A DNA stretch of 17,356 nt from assembly GCA_014904845.1 (NCBI GenBank), contig MU119822.1, positions 1 to 17,356 on the forward strand, written 5' to 3'. Position 1 is the stretch's first letter, and each line of letters starts with the position of its first letter. The notes below the pieces were generated by a model that searched no databases, was not told the DNA's origin, and saw only the letters and a program-made list of their open reading frames with translations. The DNA is from Acephala macrosclerotiorum (lineage: Eukaryota; Ascomycota; Leotiomycetes; Helotiales; Mollisiaceae). The position numbers were made by a program, and so were the translations under genes. Positions 8,868-17,027 of the stretch are shown piece after piece.

Positions 8868-10465
8868 ATGGCCTTATCATTAGACGCTCGGTGCGAGGGA
8901 CAAGACGTCGCCAAGACTGTTTCTACTAAGGTTGTCGACACCAAGTCTGTGGCTCCTACGGTTGCCTCATATATCCCTGGTCGCACCATTCTCCAGCAGC
9001 ACGACTACTACGAGCACGAGGATCTGAAGCCGCACTTTCCAAACAAGCGTTGGCCAGCTCTCGAGGAGCTCCCCTACTCAGATAAGGGCCTTCTTGGTGA
9101 CCCATCATGCAAGAACCTCCTTACCAATGCTACCGATATTTTCGACTACAACCCAAAGATTGGAACTGAAATTCACGGCGTCAATCTAGCCAACCTCACT
9201 AGTGCCGCTAAGAACGACCTGGCCATGCTGATTGCAACTCGTGGTGTTGTCTTCTTCCGTAACCAGAAGTGCTTCGACATCGATGCTCAGCGCAAGCTTG
9301 GTTCTTACTTCGGCACTCTCCACAAGCATGCAACCACTTCTGTTCCAAAGCGTGGTGATCTTGATGATGTTCACGTTATCTATACAGACGAGAGGTCCAA
9401 GGATCAGCGTGCGATGTTTGCTCCAACATTCCTCTGGCACTCAGATGTAAGTACTAAGAATCACGTGCGCCATTCCTGTTTCCCGTACGAGGAGAACGCG
9501 CGATCGCCCCAGACTCTAGTTTACGATCTATCCCGGTTTCAAGGAACCATCTGAGATCCTGCAGGGTCGATCCAGTTGCTTTAGGCTACACTGGACGGTT
9601 TGCAACCCTCGAGGGCATCGATCTATGAATAGAACGCAAGGCTGACGTCTCGGCATCATACTGGCTGGGTCACGTACGAACGTCAGCCACCATCCTACAC
9701 TTCCCTCAAAGTATTGAGTGGTCCTCCCCGCGGTGGCGGTGGTGATACCCTCTGGTCCAGCCAGTACGCTGCTTACGACGCACTCTCTGCTCCGATGCAG
9801 AAATATCTTGAGAGTCTTACTGCTCTTCACTCAGCACAGATCCAGGCAGAAGCTTCAATCGCACTTTGGTCGAGCTGTACGCCGCGAGCCGGTTGTCAAC
9901 GAGCACCCAGTTGTCCGATCTCACCCGGTCACTGGCTGGAAGTCTCTCTTCTTCAATCCTGGCTTCGTTACCAAGATCGTTGGCATCCCGAAGCTCGAGA
10001 GCGATGTCATCATCAACTACCTCAATGAAGTTGTCGCTACCACGCAAGAGTTTCATGTTCGCTTCCAGTGGGGTGACGATGATGTTGCCTTCTGGGACAA
10101 CCGGATTGTCGTGGCTACTCCCATTTTTTTCACCTCTAATAGATCCAGTGCCAACTTCCCATCTTGGTTCGGCGCCTGAGCTGGTGTCAACGATTGGTCT
10201 CTGCGTCTAACGTAGGCGATCGTCTCAAAACCTCCCTTGGACTTCTCAATTTCACACCAATGACTGAACCCGCTAAGAATCTTAGAATCACTCGGCGACT
10301 TACGGCTTCGCGCCTCATCGCCGCCACGCCGTCCGTGTCTGCTGCCAAGCTGAGAGGCCAGTGCTCGACCCAGCAGCCAAGAGCCAGGAGGAGGATCTTG
10401 CCGCTCGTTATGGCCTCCCGCTTCCCAGCAAGGATGGCAGTGGCCAAAGCAACTACAACGACTAA
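8868..10465 (+). pseudogene. TauD/TfdA-type Fe(II)/2OG dioxygenase, frameshifted
   Basis: Homology-guided exons are 8868-9446, 9669-10110 and 10286-10465, covering about 399 codons, a normal length for fungal taurine/sulfonate-dioxygenase-like proteins. These enzymes hydroxylate a carbon using Fe(II), O2 and 2-oxoglutarate; the substrate here is unknown. Iron ligands are split over the exons: HSD (His191, Asp193) ends exon 1, and the distal His (about 342) is in NHSATYGF at the start of exon 3, followed by RRHAVR, whose Arg would bind 2-oxoglutarate. Three defects are visible. (1) Exon 2 switches frame at the T run 9865-9867 (ASIAL, then GRAVRREPVV), consistent with one extra T. (2) Intron 1 starts with a perfect GTAAGT at 9447 and has CTGAC at 9642-9646, but the position expected for AG (9667-9668) reads GG. 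The next AG (9685-9686) is in frame but would drop VTYERQ beside the iron site. (3) The intron 2 donor is a weak GTGGCT. The introns (222 and 175 bp) are long for this window. A sequencing error could explain only the frameshift. Confidence 0.88.
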
Positions 10466-11278
10466 GGCTGCTTTTGGCGACGCTTTTCACGACGACTGCG
10501 CTGTTCACACCGGCTGAGCATTTCACAACGACTTACATGCATGGGCGATTCTCGTAGCCTCTCTTGTACTTAGCGGGCGTTGACAAGAGATATTCCGCGC
10601 GGAATAGCGTTTGCAGCTATTCGCATTCCCCGCAAATCCACTAAGCTGTAAATCCCTCACACTCCCTACCGCGCCCGCAACCCCCCAAATCCCATTCTCA
10701 AACTCTCTCAACACGGCCACAGACTCCTGAAAACTCCGCTCGGAGGAGCCTCTGCACACGCCCCGAATTGCACCTGCTCTCATACGCCTCCTGAGAATCC
10801 TTCAGCTCCTGGCCAGGCCAACTAGTTAATGCACTTCGGGCCCGATCTACCACAGTCCTAAAATCAACTCTACTGTGAAATAGTTGCACAAGATCCCTTG
10901 AACATAGGAGGCTTTCACTCAGAAGGCGGCCCCGTTGCCAAGAAATAAAGGTCGCGTTGCACATTTCCCGCATCTGCAAAAGTCTGAGCAGTACAAGCGA
11001 CCTCGTTACTTAACAATGACTCCTTATTGTACGACACGAGGATGCACAAGCGGTTTTCGTAAGTTCGCTGATGCCGAATCTGGTAAGATGAAAGAGAAAA
11101 CATAAGACGGCCAAACCTTCAAGTGATCGCTCGACCAACATCGGTGTGCTCCTGGTAAAGTGTCATGTGGTATACGTTCAGTAGCACAGGATTTTCAGCT
11201 CACATTATTCGCACGACTTACTTCACACCCGAAAACTCACACAAGCACTAAACATCCATCCTTACCGTCCCCAAAATT
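10466..11278. other. Region between convergent genes, weak minus-strand ORFs
   Basis: The dioxygenase (plus) and the epoxide hydrolase (minus) converge here. Two overlapping minus-strand ORFs (10698-10979 and 10523-10783, in different frames) look partly protein-like, for example DLVQLFHSRVDFRTVVDRAR and SFQESVAVLREFENGIWGV. I found no single frame or splice model joining them and recognise no family. They may be a decayed gene. The palindrome at 10591-10606 is listed separately. Confidence 0.4.
10560..10606. other. Stem-loop followed by 16-bp perfect palindrome
   Basis: TCTCTTGT (10560-10567) pairs with ACAAGAGA (10583-10590). Immediately after it comes TATTCCGCGCGGAATA (10591-10606), which equals its own reverse complement. 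CGG half-sites facing each other resemble the binding geometry of fungal Zn2Cys6 factors, but here they are fused with no spacer, and the location downstream of both genes argues against a promoter role. Confidence 0.55.
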
Positions 11279-12894
11279 TCAGCCTGAAATCTTCTTCACA
11301 ACCCCCTCACAAGGCCCACCCCTCCCAAACATCTCCCCAAGATGTCCCACCAAATCCTCGGGCCTCTCCCAAGCAGCAAAATGCCCTCCCTTATCAAACC
11401 TCTTCTTACTTACCACCGGCCCCAACCCCTCCCACCAACTCTCCGGACTGTTCGCCACCTCTTTTGGGAAAGAGGCTAGTCCGAGAGGGACGTCGATGTA
11501 TTTTTGGGAGGAGGGGAGGTTGTAGATTGGGTCATGGGATACTTCGTAGTAGGCGTAAACTGGGATGTATTAGTGGGCTGTGAGAAGAGAGTGAAAGGGG
11601 AGGGAAGGATGGACGATAGGTTGGGAGAAATTAGAGAGGGAGGGGGGAGGGGGAATAAAGGACTGGTGGATTACTGTTGGCTCCTAGACCAGCGGTGGAG
11701 AAGTAGTAGATTGATACCCAGGTCAAAACTTCGTCAGGAGTCCATGGGTAGGAATCTGTCCACTGGAGTGGATGTGTAAGCCTCATGAATGGAGTAATGA
11801 GCACTGAGGGGTGTGCTTACAGTGTGCAGCTTCTCGTAAATCCAAGCCAGCAATCCCACAGGAGAATCCTGCAACGAGAATGCGAGAGTAGCGGGCTGTA
11901 TTTATGTCAGTCCCTCTCCCTTCTTTACCCAAAAATTTGAGACTTACCTTGGTAGATTGTATAGCATAATATCCACTTCCCTCCTTCCAAAACTCAGCCG
12001 CTCGCTGGAGACCTGCTATCTCCTCTTCAGTGTATTCTGGTTTCGGATTTTCGGCAGTCCAGACTGGTTCGGAAGCCATGATAAAGTTGAGGTGGCATGC
12101 TTTGCAGTGTTGTGGGTACTTGGAAGCCATGACGCGAGTGATCAAGGCGCCGAAGTCTCCCTAGGGATTTGTAAGTATGGATTAACACCAGGGGTTTGGG
12201 GAGATTATTACTCCTTGCGTCACTGGAAGCTGTCAGTAGGAATGAGCGGAGGAGAGAGGAGTAGGACTTACTATATTCCCCATACCCCAACTGAAGCATC
12301 AGCTTATGGCACACCTCCGCATGTTGCGCCAACCCAAATCCTTTCTATCACCACTCATCAGTTTTAGGTCTCTCATCCCTGTGCGAACATCGACGATACC
12401 TTGGTAACCCTAGACGAAAACCCATAATTCGGAAGTGAAGGTGCCACGACATGAAAGGCTTGTTTGCCATCCCCACCCTTGAGCAGCGGAAGCATTTTCG
12501 TAACCTCGATAAAACTTCCTGGCCAGCCATGGACGAAGAGAAGAGGGATCGCACCCTCAACTTTACTTTTCTGGTGGATGAAGTGGATATCGAGGGGATT
12601 GAAACCTTCGACTGTGATTTCGGTGCAGAAGTGTGGTTGCTCGTTAAGTTTTTCCTCGGCACCGCGCCAGTCGAACTTTTCTAGCCAATATTGGGTCAAC
12701 TCCTTGACATCCCTCCTGGGTTTCAATCAGCTGGCGGCTCCCAAGGAAGAATAAGGACAGTTATACAGAGGTGAGCCATATGTCCATTCAGCGTCTTCGA
12801 GTTCTTCAGGGAAGTCTACTAGCTGTAACTTCTGCTTCAGCTTTACCAAGCGCTCCTCGGGAACCTCGATCCTGTATGGAGTGATTTGAGACAT
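11279..12894 (-). CDS. Epoxide hydrolase, EHN + alpha/beta-hydrolase, 8 exons
   Basis: Exons on the complement: 12767-12894, 12400-12715, 12272-12344, 12212-12222, 11948-12160, 11821-11895, 11675-11762 and 11279-11559. Together they give 394 residues, usual for the family. Introns are 49-59 bp except the last (115 bp, with ACTAATAC branch point). The enzyme adds water to an epoxide through an Asp ester. The N-terminal EHN domain covers about residues 1-90 (ITPYRIEVPEERLVKLKQKL, YWLEKFDWRGAEEKLNE). HGWPGS (105-110) supplies the oxyanion region. The nucleophile is Asp178 in TQGGDFG, and the catalytic His is His361 in DKGGHFAAWERPEDL. The acid residue was not assigned. Exon 4 is an 11-nt microexon encoding the residues just before the nucleophile; without it the frame breaks. 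No signal peptide is seen. A TATA-like TAGATATAGA lies at 12945-12954, about 50 bp upstream of the ATG. The substrate is unknown: xenobiotic or lipid epoxide are the family's usual choices. Confidence 0.92.
12212..12222 (-). other. 11-nt microexon of the epoxide hydrolase
   Basis: TGACGCAAGGA, read on the minus strand, completes codon ATG and adds ACG CAA GGA, giving EYM-TQG-GDFG across exons 3-5. It is bounded by CTGAC...CCAG upstream (intron 12223-12271, 49 bp, donor GTAAGT) and GTAATA...CCCTAG downstream (intron 12161-12211, 51 bp). Without it, no acceptor restores the conserved TQGGDxG motif in frame. Confidence 0.85.
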
Positions 12895-13260
12895 TGTTGC
12901 TTGATACCGAGTTCAAGAGATGTAGAGCTGGAGACGTGGTGGGGTAGATATAGAATTCGCGGGGTAATGGTGATCAGCGAGATCTGATGTGAGACGGACA
13001 ACCTTGTTGTAAAATCGCTTTCTCGTTGCGTTGTGCAACGTTCAATGCTGTACGCTTCGGACACGGTACTCATTGGCTTAGTCGGAAGTAGATGTTGTAG
13101 TACTGGACAGTGACTGGGGTCCTGGAACAAATGCGAAGGGAGCGTTGAAACAATGAAAAGAACGAATAGAATGAACAGAATGAATGAAAATCACAATAAG
13201 ACAAGACTCGATATCTTCCAATGGGTATGATATATGTACAGAAGATTCCTACCATTCTTT
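12895..13260. promoter_or_regulatory. Upstream region of the epoxide hydrolase
   Basis: This is the 5' flank of the epoxide hydrolase and the 3' flank of the membrane-protein remnant. It holds the TATA-like element at 12945-12954, an inverted repeat CGTTGC/GCAACG at 13024-13040, and a GAATGAA-rich microsatellite-like patch at about 13155-13190. The minus-strand ORFs at 12843-13130 and 13070-13327 are not convincing as genes. Confidence 0.45.
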
Positions 13261-13573
13261 TCAGGTTGGCATCTCCGCATAATGCTGCACCTGCACAGTC
13301 CTGCCAGGGAGCTCTTGCCTCCTCCAATTACCGTCCATCTCTTGAGTTCTCCGGTCCGCATCCATCTCTGTTGGATGCTCGGCTTTGACTGTACGGATCC
13401 AACATAGATCCGTAAGTATACGGCGGCTCTGCCTCCACGCCTGCTTTCTTCTTCTTCCGCAGCACGAAGAAGATAAGCCCAGCTATTGCAAGAACGCCTA
13501 GAACAGCACCAACTGCTGTGCCAGCCTTGGCTCCGGTGCCTAGACCATTATTTGTCGGTGAAGGCATCAGGAA
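13261..13573 (-). pseudogene. C-terminal remnant of a single-pass membrane protein
   Basis: From about 13573 downward, the minus strand encodes SPTNNGLGTGAKAG, then a hydrophobic helix (AVGAVLGVLAIAGLIFFVL) and a stop-transfer RKKKK. This is the juxtamembrane layout of fungal WSC/Mid2-like or similar Ser/Thr-rich surface proteins. The same frame then meets TAA at 13328-13330. Another frame carries a far better tail with repeated EM motifs (EHPTEMDADRRTQEMDGN, ELPGRTVQVQHYAEMPT) ending at TGA 13261-13263. The switch must fall at about 13385-13435, where TACGGATC and GATCCGTA form an inverted repeat (13392-13414). A frameshift or an unrecognised intron could explain it. The large extracellular part is missing: the sequence upstream changes abruptly to the TGGC/GCCA-dense element. 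I call it a truncated, probably dead gene. Confidence 0.6.
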
Positions 13574-13711
13574 AAAAAAAATTGGCCAGCCATTTTGCCG
13601 AATGGCACGTGCGCCGGTAGTGCGTGTGGTGCGCCATTGGCTGCCAATTGGCTGCACCATTTTTGGCTATATGCCAAACGTGCCAATGGCGCCAGGCACT
13701 TGCCAGAGCAA
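13571..13711. repeat. TGGC/GCCA-dense element with internal inverted repeats
   Basis: An A10-like run is followed by about 130 bp in which TGGC or GCCA recurs about every 10 bases (TTGGCCAGCCA, GCGCCATTGGC, GCCAATTGGC, GTGCCAATGGCGCCAGGC). Partial inverted symmetry includes GGTGCGCCATTGG facing CCAATTGGCTGCACC, and AATGGCACG facing CGTGCCAATGG. It begins where the membrane-protein remnant stops, which suggests an inserted, possibly foldback-type, element. No transposase or clear target-site duplication is visible. Confidence 0.5.
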
Positions 13712-14310
13712 TTAATTAATAATCGAAGCCGCATGCGTCCGCGGCGCCCGCATTTTAGGGCCAAAATTCTATTTTTAAACAATCTTCGTACTTCTTGATG
13801 ACGAGCTTCGGCGTGGGGATAGCCACTCTTAACTAGGATCGGTGGGTTCGCGCTCGCTAGGCTGCATCGAGAGCGCCGCCAACCCTACCCGAGCTCAGCT
13901 AAGGCCAGCGCGGTAACGCAGTTGGCTCGGATGCACTCGTTCCCTTCCCTTTGTACGGGGCCGTCTCGCCTAGCCAGAGTATGTACTCGGCTTCCGTTCT
14001 GAAAGCTCGCTGAAAATGCCTCCGGAGCCACTCTTGGCCACCCACTCGATGGTATACCCCGTAGCACAGCGGCATCACCATGTCAGGAAAGCGGCACTCG
14101 GTCTCCCCATCCTTCTCTTCTGCCTACTGGGGGCCCGATCTTCGGGGGTCCCTCCTGGCCTAAGTAGTAGAGAAGATCCCTTTTCGAGGCCGGATCTGGC
14201 ACGAGCACGCTTGGTTTAGTCAGAAGAGGTCGAGATGCATGGGCAAATCACTTGCGAACAGCTCGATTCTTTTAAGTGTTTAATTCACCGTCGAAGTTCA
14301 AAACTCAGGC
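13712..14310. other. G/C-richer orphan stretch, no supported gene
   Basis: The composition is more G/C-rich than most intergenic DNA here. Short ORFs exist on both strands (plus 14016-14219; minus 13899-14081 and 13885-14067), but none gives a recognisable domain and they overlap each other. It could be remains of a mobile element or gene. I see no rRNA or tRNA features. Confidence 0.45.
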
Positions 14311-14313
14311 CTC

Positions 14314-14565
14314 TCACGCCAAGTTGACCCGCTCCCATTGCACGCCGAGCTCCCACTTCTCCGTCGTCACCATCTGCTCAACGCCCTGCCGAATCCACCG
14401 CAAGCTCATCTCCCGACACTGCCCTGCCGCATTCCCGCCCCCACCTACAAAGACCTTCTCGACCGCCAGCTTCCGCGCTTTCTTCAACTCCGAGATCGCC
14501 TTGTATGCCTTTGTAAGAGTCACACAGCAGTCAACGGAGATGAGGTGAGATTTGCATGTGAGCAT
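14314..14565 (-). CDS. Possible small protein or 3' exon, unrecognised
   Basis: The ORF encodes 83 residues with a plausible helical character (TKAYKAISELKKARKLAVEK, REMSLRWIRQGVEQMVTTEK). It ends at a stop after WELGVQWERVNLA. Within it, TTGACTGCTGTGTGAC...TACAAAG just before the AYKAIS codons looks like a branch point and 3' splice site, so the real coding part may be only the last roughly 63 residues as a terminal exon. I found no matching upstream exon and no family. Third codon positions are G/C-rich, like the enzyme genes in the window. Confidence 0.3.
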   Translation of the reverse strand: MLTCKSHLISVDCCVTLTKAYKAISELKKARKLAVEKVFVGGGGNAAGQCREMSLRWIRQGVEQMVTTEKWELGVQWERVNLA

Positions 14566-15180
14566 GCGATTAACGTAGCGCGTTCAGCCTGGACGGGTAT
14601 CTGCATGAGCCTAAGTTCAACATGTGAATATACACGTGAAATCGAGGGGCAAGACTTAGATGTTGTGATCAGTTAGGGTGCAGTTCGAGGGAATGGTGTG
14701 CGGGGGAAGGAAACGTCTATCAAATCAAACACCATCCTCTGCTTATGCACGAGCTTCTGAGATGGGAGACGTCAGCTACCATCACGGTGCCACAATCATG
14801 TGCAAGTGCAAAAGGGGAAAGGGCGTAATCAATACCAATTAGCTACTGTCTGCAACAGTGAACATGCCACTTGTACCAATCGTGGACAATCAATTCAAGA
14901 TGTGGCAATTGATTTTCGAGGATACGAGGGTCTAAGCAAGATGCCAACACTCTGGATCGGATCCCGTCTTTGAATCGATATCGTGATGTCTTTCACTAGA
15001 AGACCCACAAATCATAAAATCGCCATATAAATAGGTGTGTTTACTGTGAAGGAGCCGTGAAAGTTTGCCTGATCGCTCATTTTCCAGGATTATAGTCACC
15101 CGAAATACACCAACCCTGCAGACCCATCATATATTCGTTCGCCATCTGGTTTCCTCGTCGCTGCTTTTGCGGTTTACTGA
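14566..15180. other. Gene-free stretch
   Basis: No supported ORF or RNA gene. A TATA-like CATATAAATA lies at about 15023-15032 on the plus strand, but no credible gene follows it. Confidence 0.5.
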
Positions 15181-15420
15181 TTACCAACAGATGGACTGGG
15201 AAGGCATTGGCTTACTGAGGGCAGTTAACATGCCGTTGACCATGTCCCATGCGATAGTAGCGGTCGCCTTGCCAAGGGCAAGCTCCTGTGAATAGGGAAT
15301 CTCATCGACTGCTCTGTCTACATGCTGGATGCCGAAGGAGATGCGGCCAGGAATAGAAATTGCATTCAGCGCGCCGGAAGCATAGTATAAGGTAGATGGA
15401 AAGAAATGCATCTCGACCAT
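15181..15420 (-). CDS. Possible exon of an unrecognised gene
   Basis: From ATG 15420 the minus strand is open for about 79 codons (MVEMHFFPSTLYYASGALN, GRISFGIQHVDRAVDEIPYS, LALGKATATIAWDMVNGML). It looks protein-like, and a good donor, GTAAGC, sits at 15210-15215 just after MLTALS, so translation may leave the exon there. No following exon was recognised down to about 15000 and no family is apparent. It may be a gene remnant. Confidence 0.28.
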   Translation of the reverse strand: MVEMHFFPSTLYYASGALNAISIPGRISFGIQHVDRAVDEIPYSQELALGKATATIAWDMVNGMLTALSKPMPSQSICW

Positions 15421-15900
15421 TAGCCAGTTAATAACAGATGATAAGTCGTTAGGCAAGAGAGGTCACACTTGGAAAAGGAGTTTTTTGTAACTTAAAGGGG
15501 AGGTAAGGGAGATATAAGCTAGCGGTGAGGAAGACCAGGGAAATGATGATCTATAATCAAAGTTCAGAGAGGGCAGAGAGGACAATCAAGCCATTCACAG
15601 GTCAGCTCAGTCTAGCTTCTTTCGGCAGTTTTATTCGCCAAGCAAAATCCCGTGCCTGCCGATACTCTTCATTATACAACCTGCAGGGGGAAATATATGA
15701 TAATTGCAACCTCAGGATTTGGCCAATTAGATACCAAAAAGAGATATCCTAACCAGATGATTGGTCAGGCCACTCGGATTTTCGACAGTATTTGGACTCG
15801 CTTAACATTTATTTCCACCTGTACGTTGTAAACCAAGATTGCTAATCTGAATAGTGGATTTGGAAGGATCTGAGTATTCTCAAACATCGCGGCCTTCGTA
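15421..15900. other. Upstream region of the MBL-fold gene, no gene found
   Basis: No supported ORF. It includes CCAAT at 15723-15727 and an inverted copy (ATTGG, 15760-15764), about 145-180 bp before the TATA box of the next gene, a normal distance for the fungal CCAAT-binding complex. Confidence 0.5.
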
Positions 15901-15904
15901 GGCC

Positions 15905-15912
15905 TATATATA
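15905..15912 (+). promoter_or_regulatory. TATA box of the MBL-fold gene
   Basis: TATATATA lies about 100 bp before the ATG at 16011 and is followed by a C/T-rich leader ending in CTAACAATG, a strong fungal start context. Confidence 0.65.
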
Positions 15913-16010
15913 CCTTGTGCCTGTCTCGTCAAATCTATCTCGACCGCAAAACTGTTCGCCACTGCAGCACCTTCGACCCTCAACCTTCACAACTTACTCC
16001 ATTCCTAACA

Positions 16011-16811
16011 ATGTCTCCTTCTAACTTCAAGAGCACCCTGAACATCACCCACATTGGCACCGCGACCGCCATCCTCGAAATCGACGGGGTTAACCTGCTT
16101 ACCGACCCCTTTTTCTCTCCCGCTGGCACGGAGTGGGATTTGGGCATTGCAGTGCTGAAAAACTCCGACACGCCAGCGCTTGGCTTGCAAGACCTCCCGC
16201 CTATCGACGCCGTGCTGCTGAGCCACGAGGACCACCCGGACAACCTGGACGAGCTAGGGCGGCAGCTACTAGATGGGCGGCACGTACTGACGACGATGGA
16301 TGGCGCAAAGAAGCTGGCGCCGCGGCCTGGGGTGCGGGGACTGCGGCCGTGGGAGGCAGTCACGCTCGCCGCGGGAGGGACGCGGTTTAAGATAATGGGG
16401 ACGCCGTGCCAGCACCTGCCGGGCGGCGAGTGCACAGGTTTCATCGTTACGGCGGACGAGTTCGGCACCAGTCCAGATGGCTTGCCTAATGCCATTTACA
16501 TCTCTGGCGATACCGTCTACATCAACGAGCTAGCCCAGATTCCCAACAAGTTCCACATCGTCGCTGCCGTGCTTAACCTCGGAGCTGCTGAGGCGCCGCT
16601 CCCAGATGGCCCGCTCCAGATCACCATGGACGGCAAGCAGGCTGCACGCCTGTTCCGCGAGATCAAAGCCGATATCCTGGTCCCTATGCACTATGAGTCG
16701 TGGGGGCATTTTACGCAGTTTGGGGACGAGCTCGCGCAGGTTTTTGAGGAGGAGGGGATCCACGACAAGGTTTGCTGGCTTACGCCGGGCAAGTCGAGGA
16801 AGGTCGTTTGA
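16011..16811 (+). CDS. MBL-fold metal-dependent hydrolase (UlaG/lactamase_B_2-like)
   Basis: Intronless, 266 residues, intact. The open frame runs back to 15915, but ATG 16011 has the better context and gives the usual N-terminus (FKSTLNITHIGTATAILEID). The fold's features appear in order: strand ITHIGTATAILEI, LLTDPFFSP, the metal-binding loop LLSHEDHPDNLDELG (70-83), TPCQHLPGGECTGF (His135), YISGDTVY (Asp167) and LVPMHYESWGHFTQFG (His227). The normal HxHxDH loop is altered: relative to SHxHxDHLD there is one extra residue and the last His is Asn78 (HEDHPDN), so the metal shell must differ. I believe this variant loop is shared by a fungal subfamily, which suggests it is not a lesion. The substrate is unknown. 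Codon third positions are rich in G/C compared with the flanks. No signal peptide, so it is probably cytosolic. Confidence 0.93.
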   Translation: MSPSNFKSTLNITHIGTATAILEIDGVNLLTDPFFSPAGTEWDLGIAVLKNSDTPALGLQDLPPIDAVLLSHEDHPDNLDELGRQLLDGRHVLTTMDGAKKLAPRPGVRGLRPWEAVTLAAGGTRFKIMGTPCQHLPGGECTGFIVTADEFGTSPDGLPNAIYISGDTVYINELAQIPNKFHIVAAVLNLGAAEAPLPDGPLQITMDGKQAARLFREIKADILVPMHYESWGHFTQFGDELAQVFEEEGIHDKVCWLTPGKSRKVV

Positions 16812-17027
16812 TTTCAGGCTGGAGCTCTTTTGGTCTTTCCCGTAGACCCTTGGCATTAAATCGAGAGAATAGAATGAAGTTGATCAAATTTCTTGTACTT
16901 GGTTTCGATGGTTGTAGAAAATGTCGCCTTGCTCAATATGCCTCGTATACCTTCTATTGAGATGGTATGCTATAGCATTTTGTCCGATATCCACCAGGGG
17001 GTGCAGGAATACGTGACACACCAAAAC

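Noticed and set aside
9528..10526. Several overlapping ORFs on both strands inside the dioxygenase
   Set aside because: They are shadows of exons 2 and 3. The plus-strand frames containing GRAVRREPVV and the exon 3 residues are explained by the frameshift and intron 2.
12451..12754. Plus-strand ORFs opposite epoxide hydrolase exon 2
   Set aside because: They are antisense to a conserved alpha/beta-hydrolase exon and have no recognisable domain.
15980..16495. 171-codon minus-strand ORF
   Set aside because: It is antisense to the well-supported MBL-fold gene and is a by-product of its G/C-rich third codon positions.
8868..16811. A secondary-metabolite gene cluster (dioxygenase, epoxide hydrolase, MBL hydrolase)
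   Set aside because: No polyketide synthase, peptide synthetase, terpene cyclase, transporter or pathway regulator is present, one member is broken, and the genes are separated by decayed DNA.
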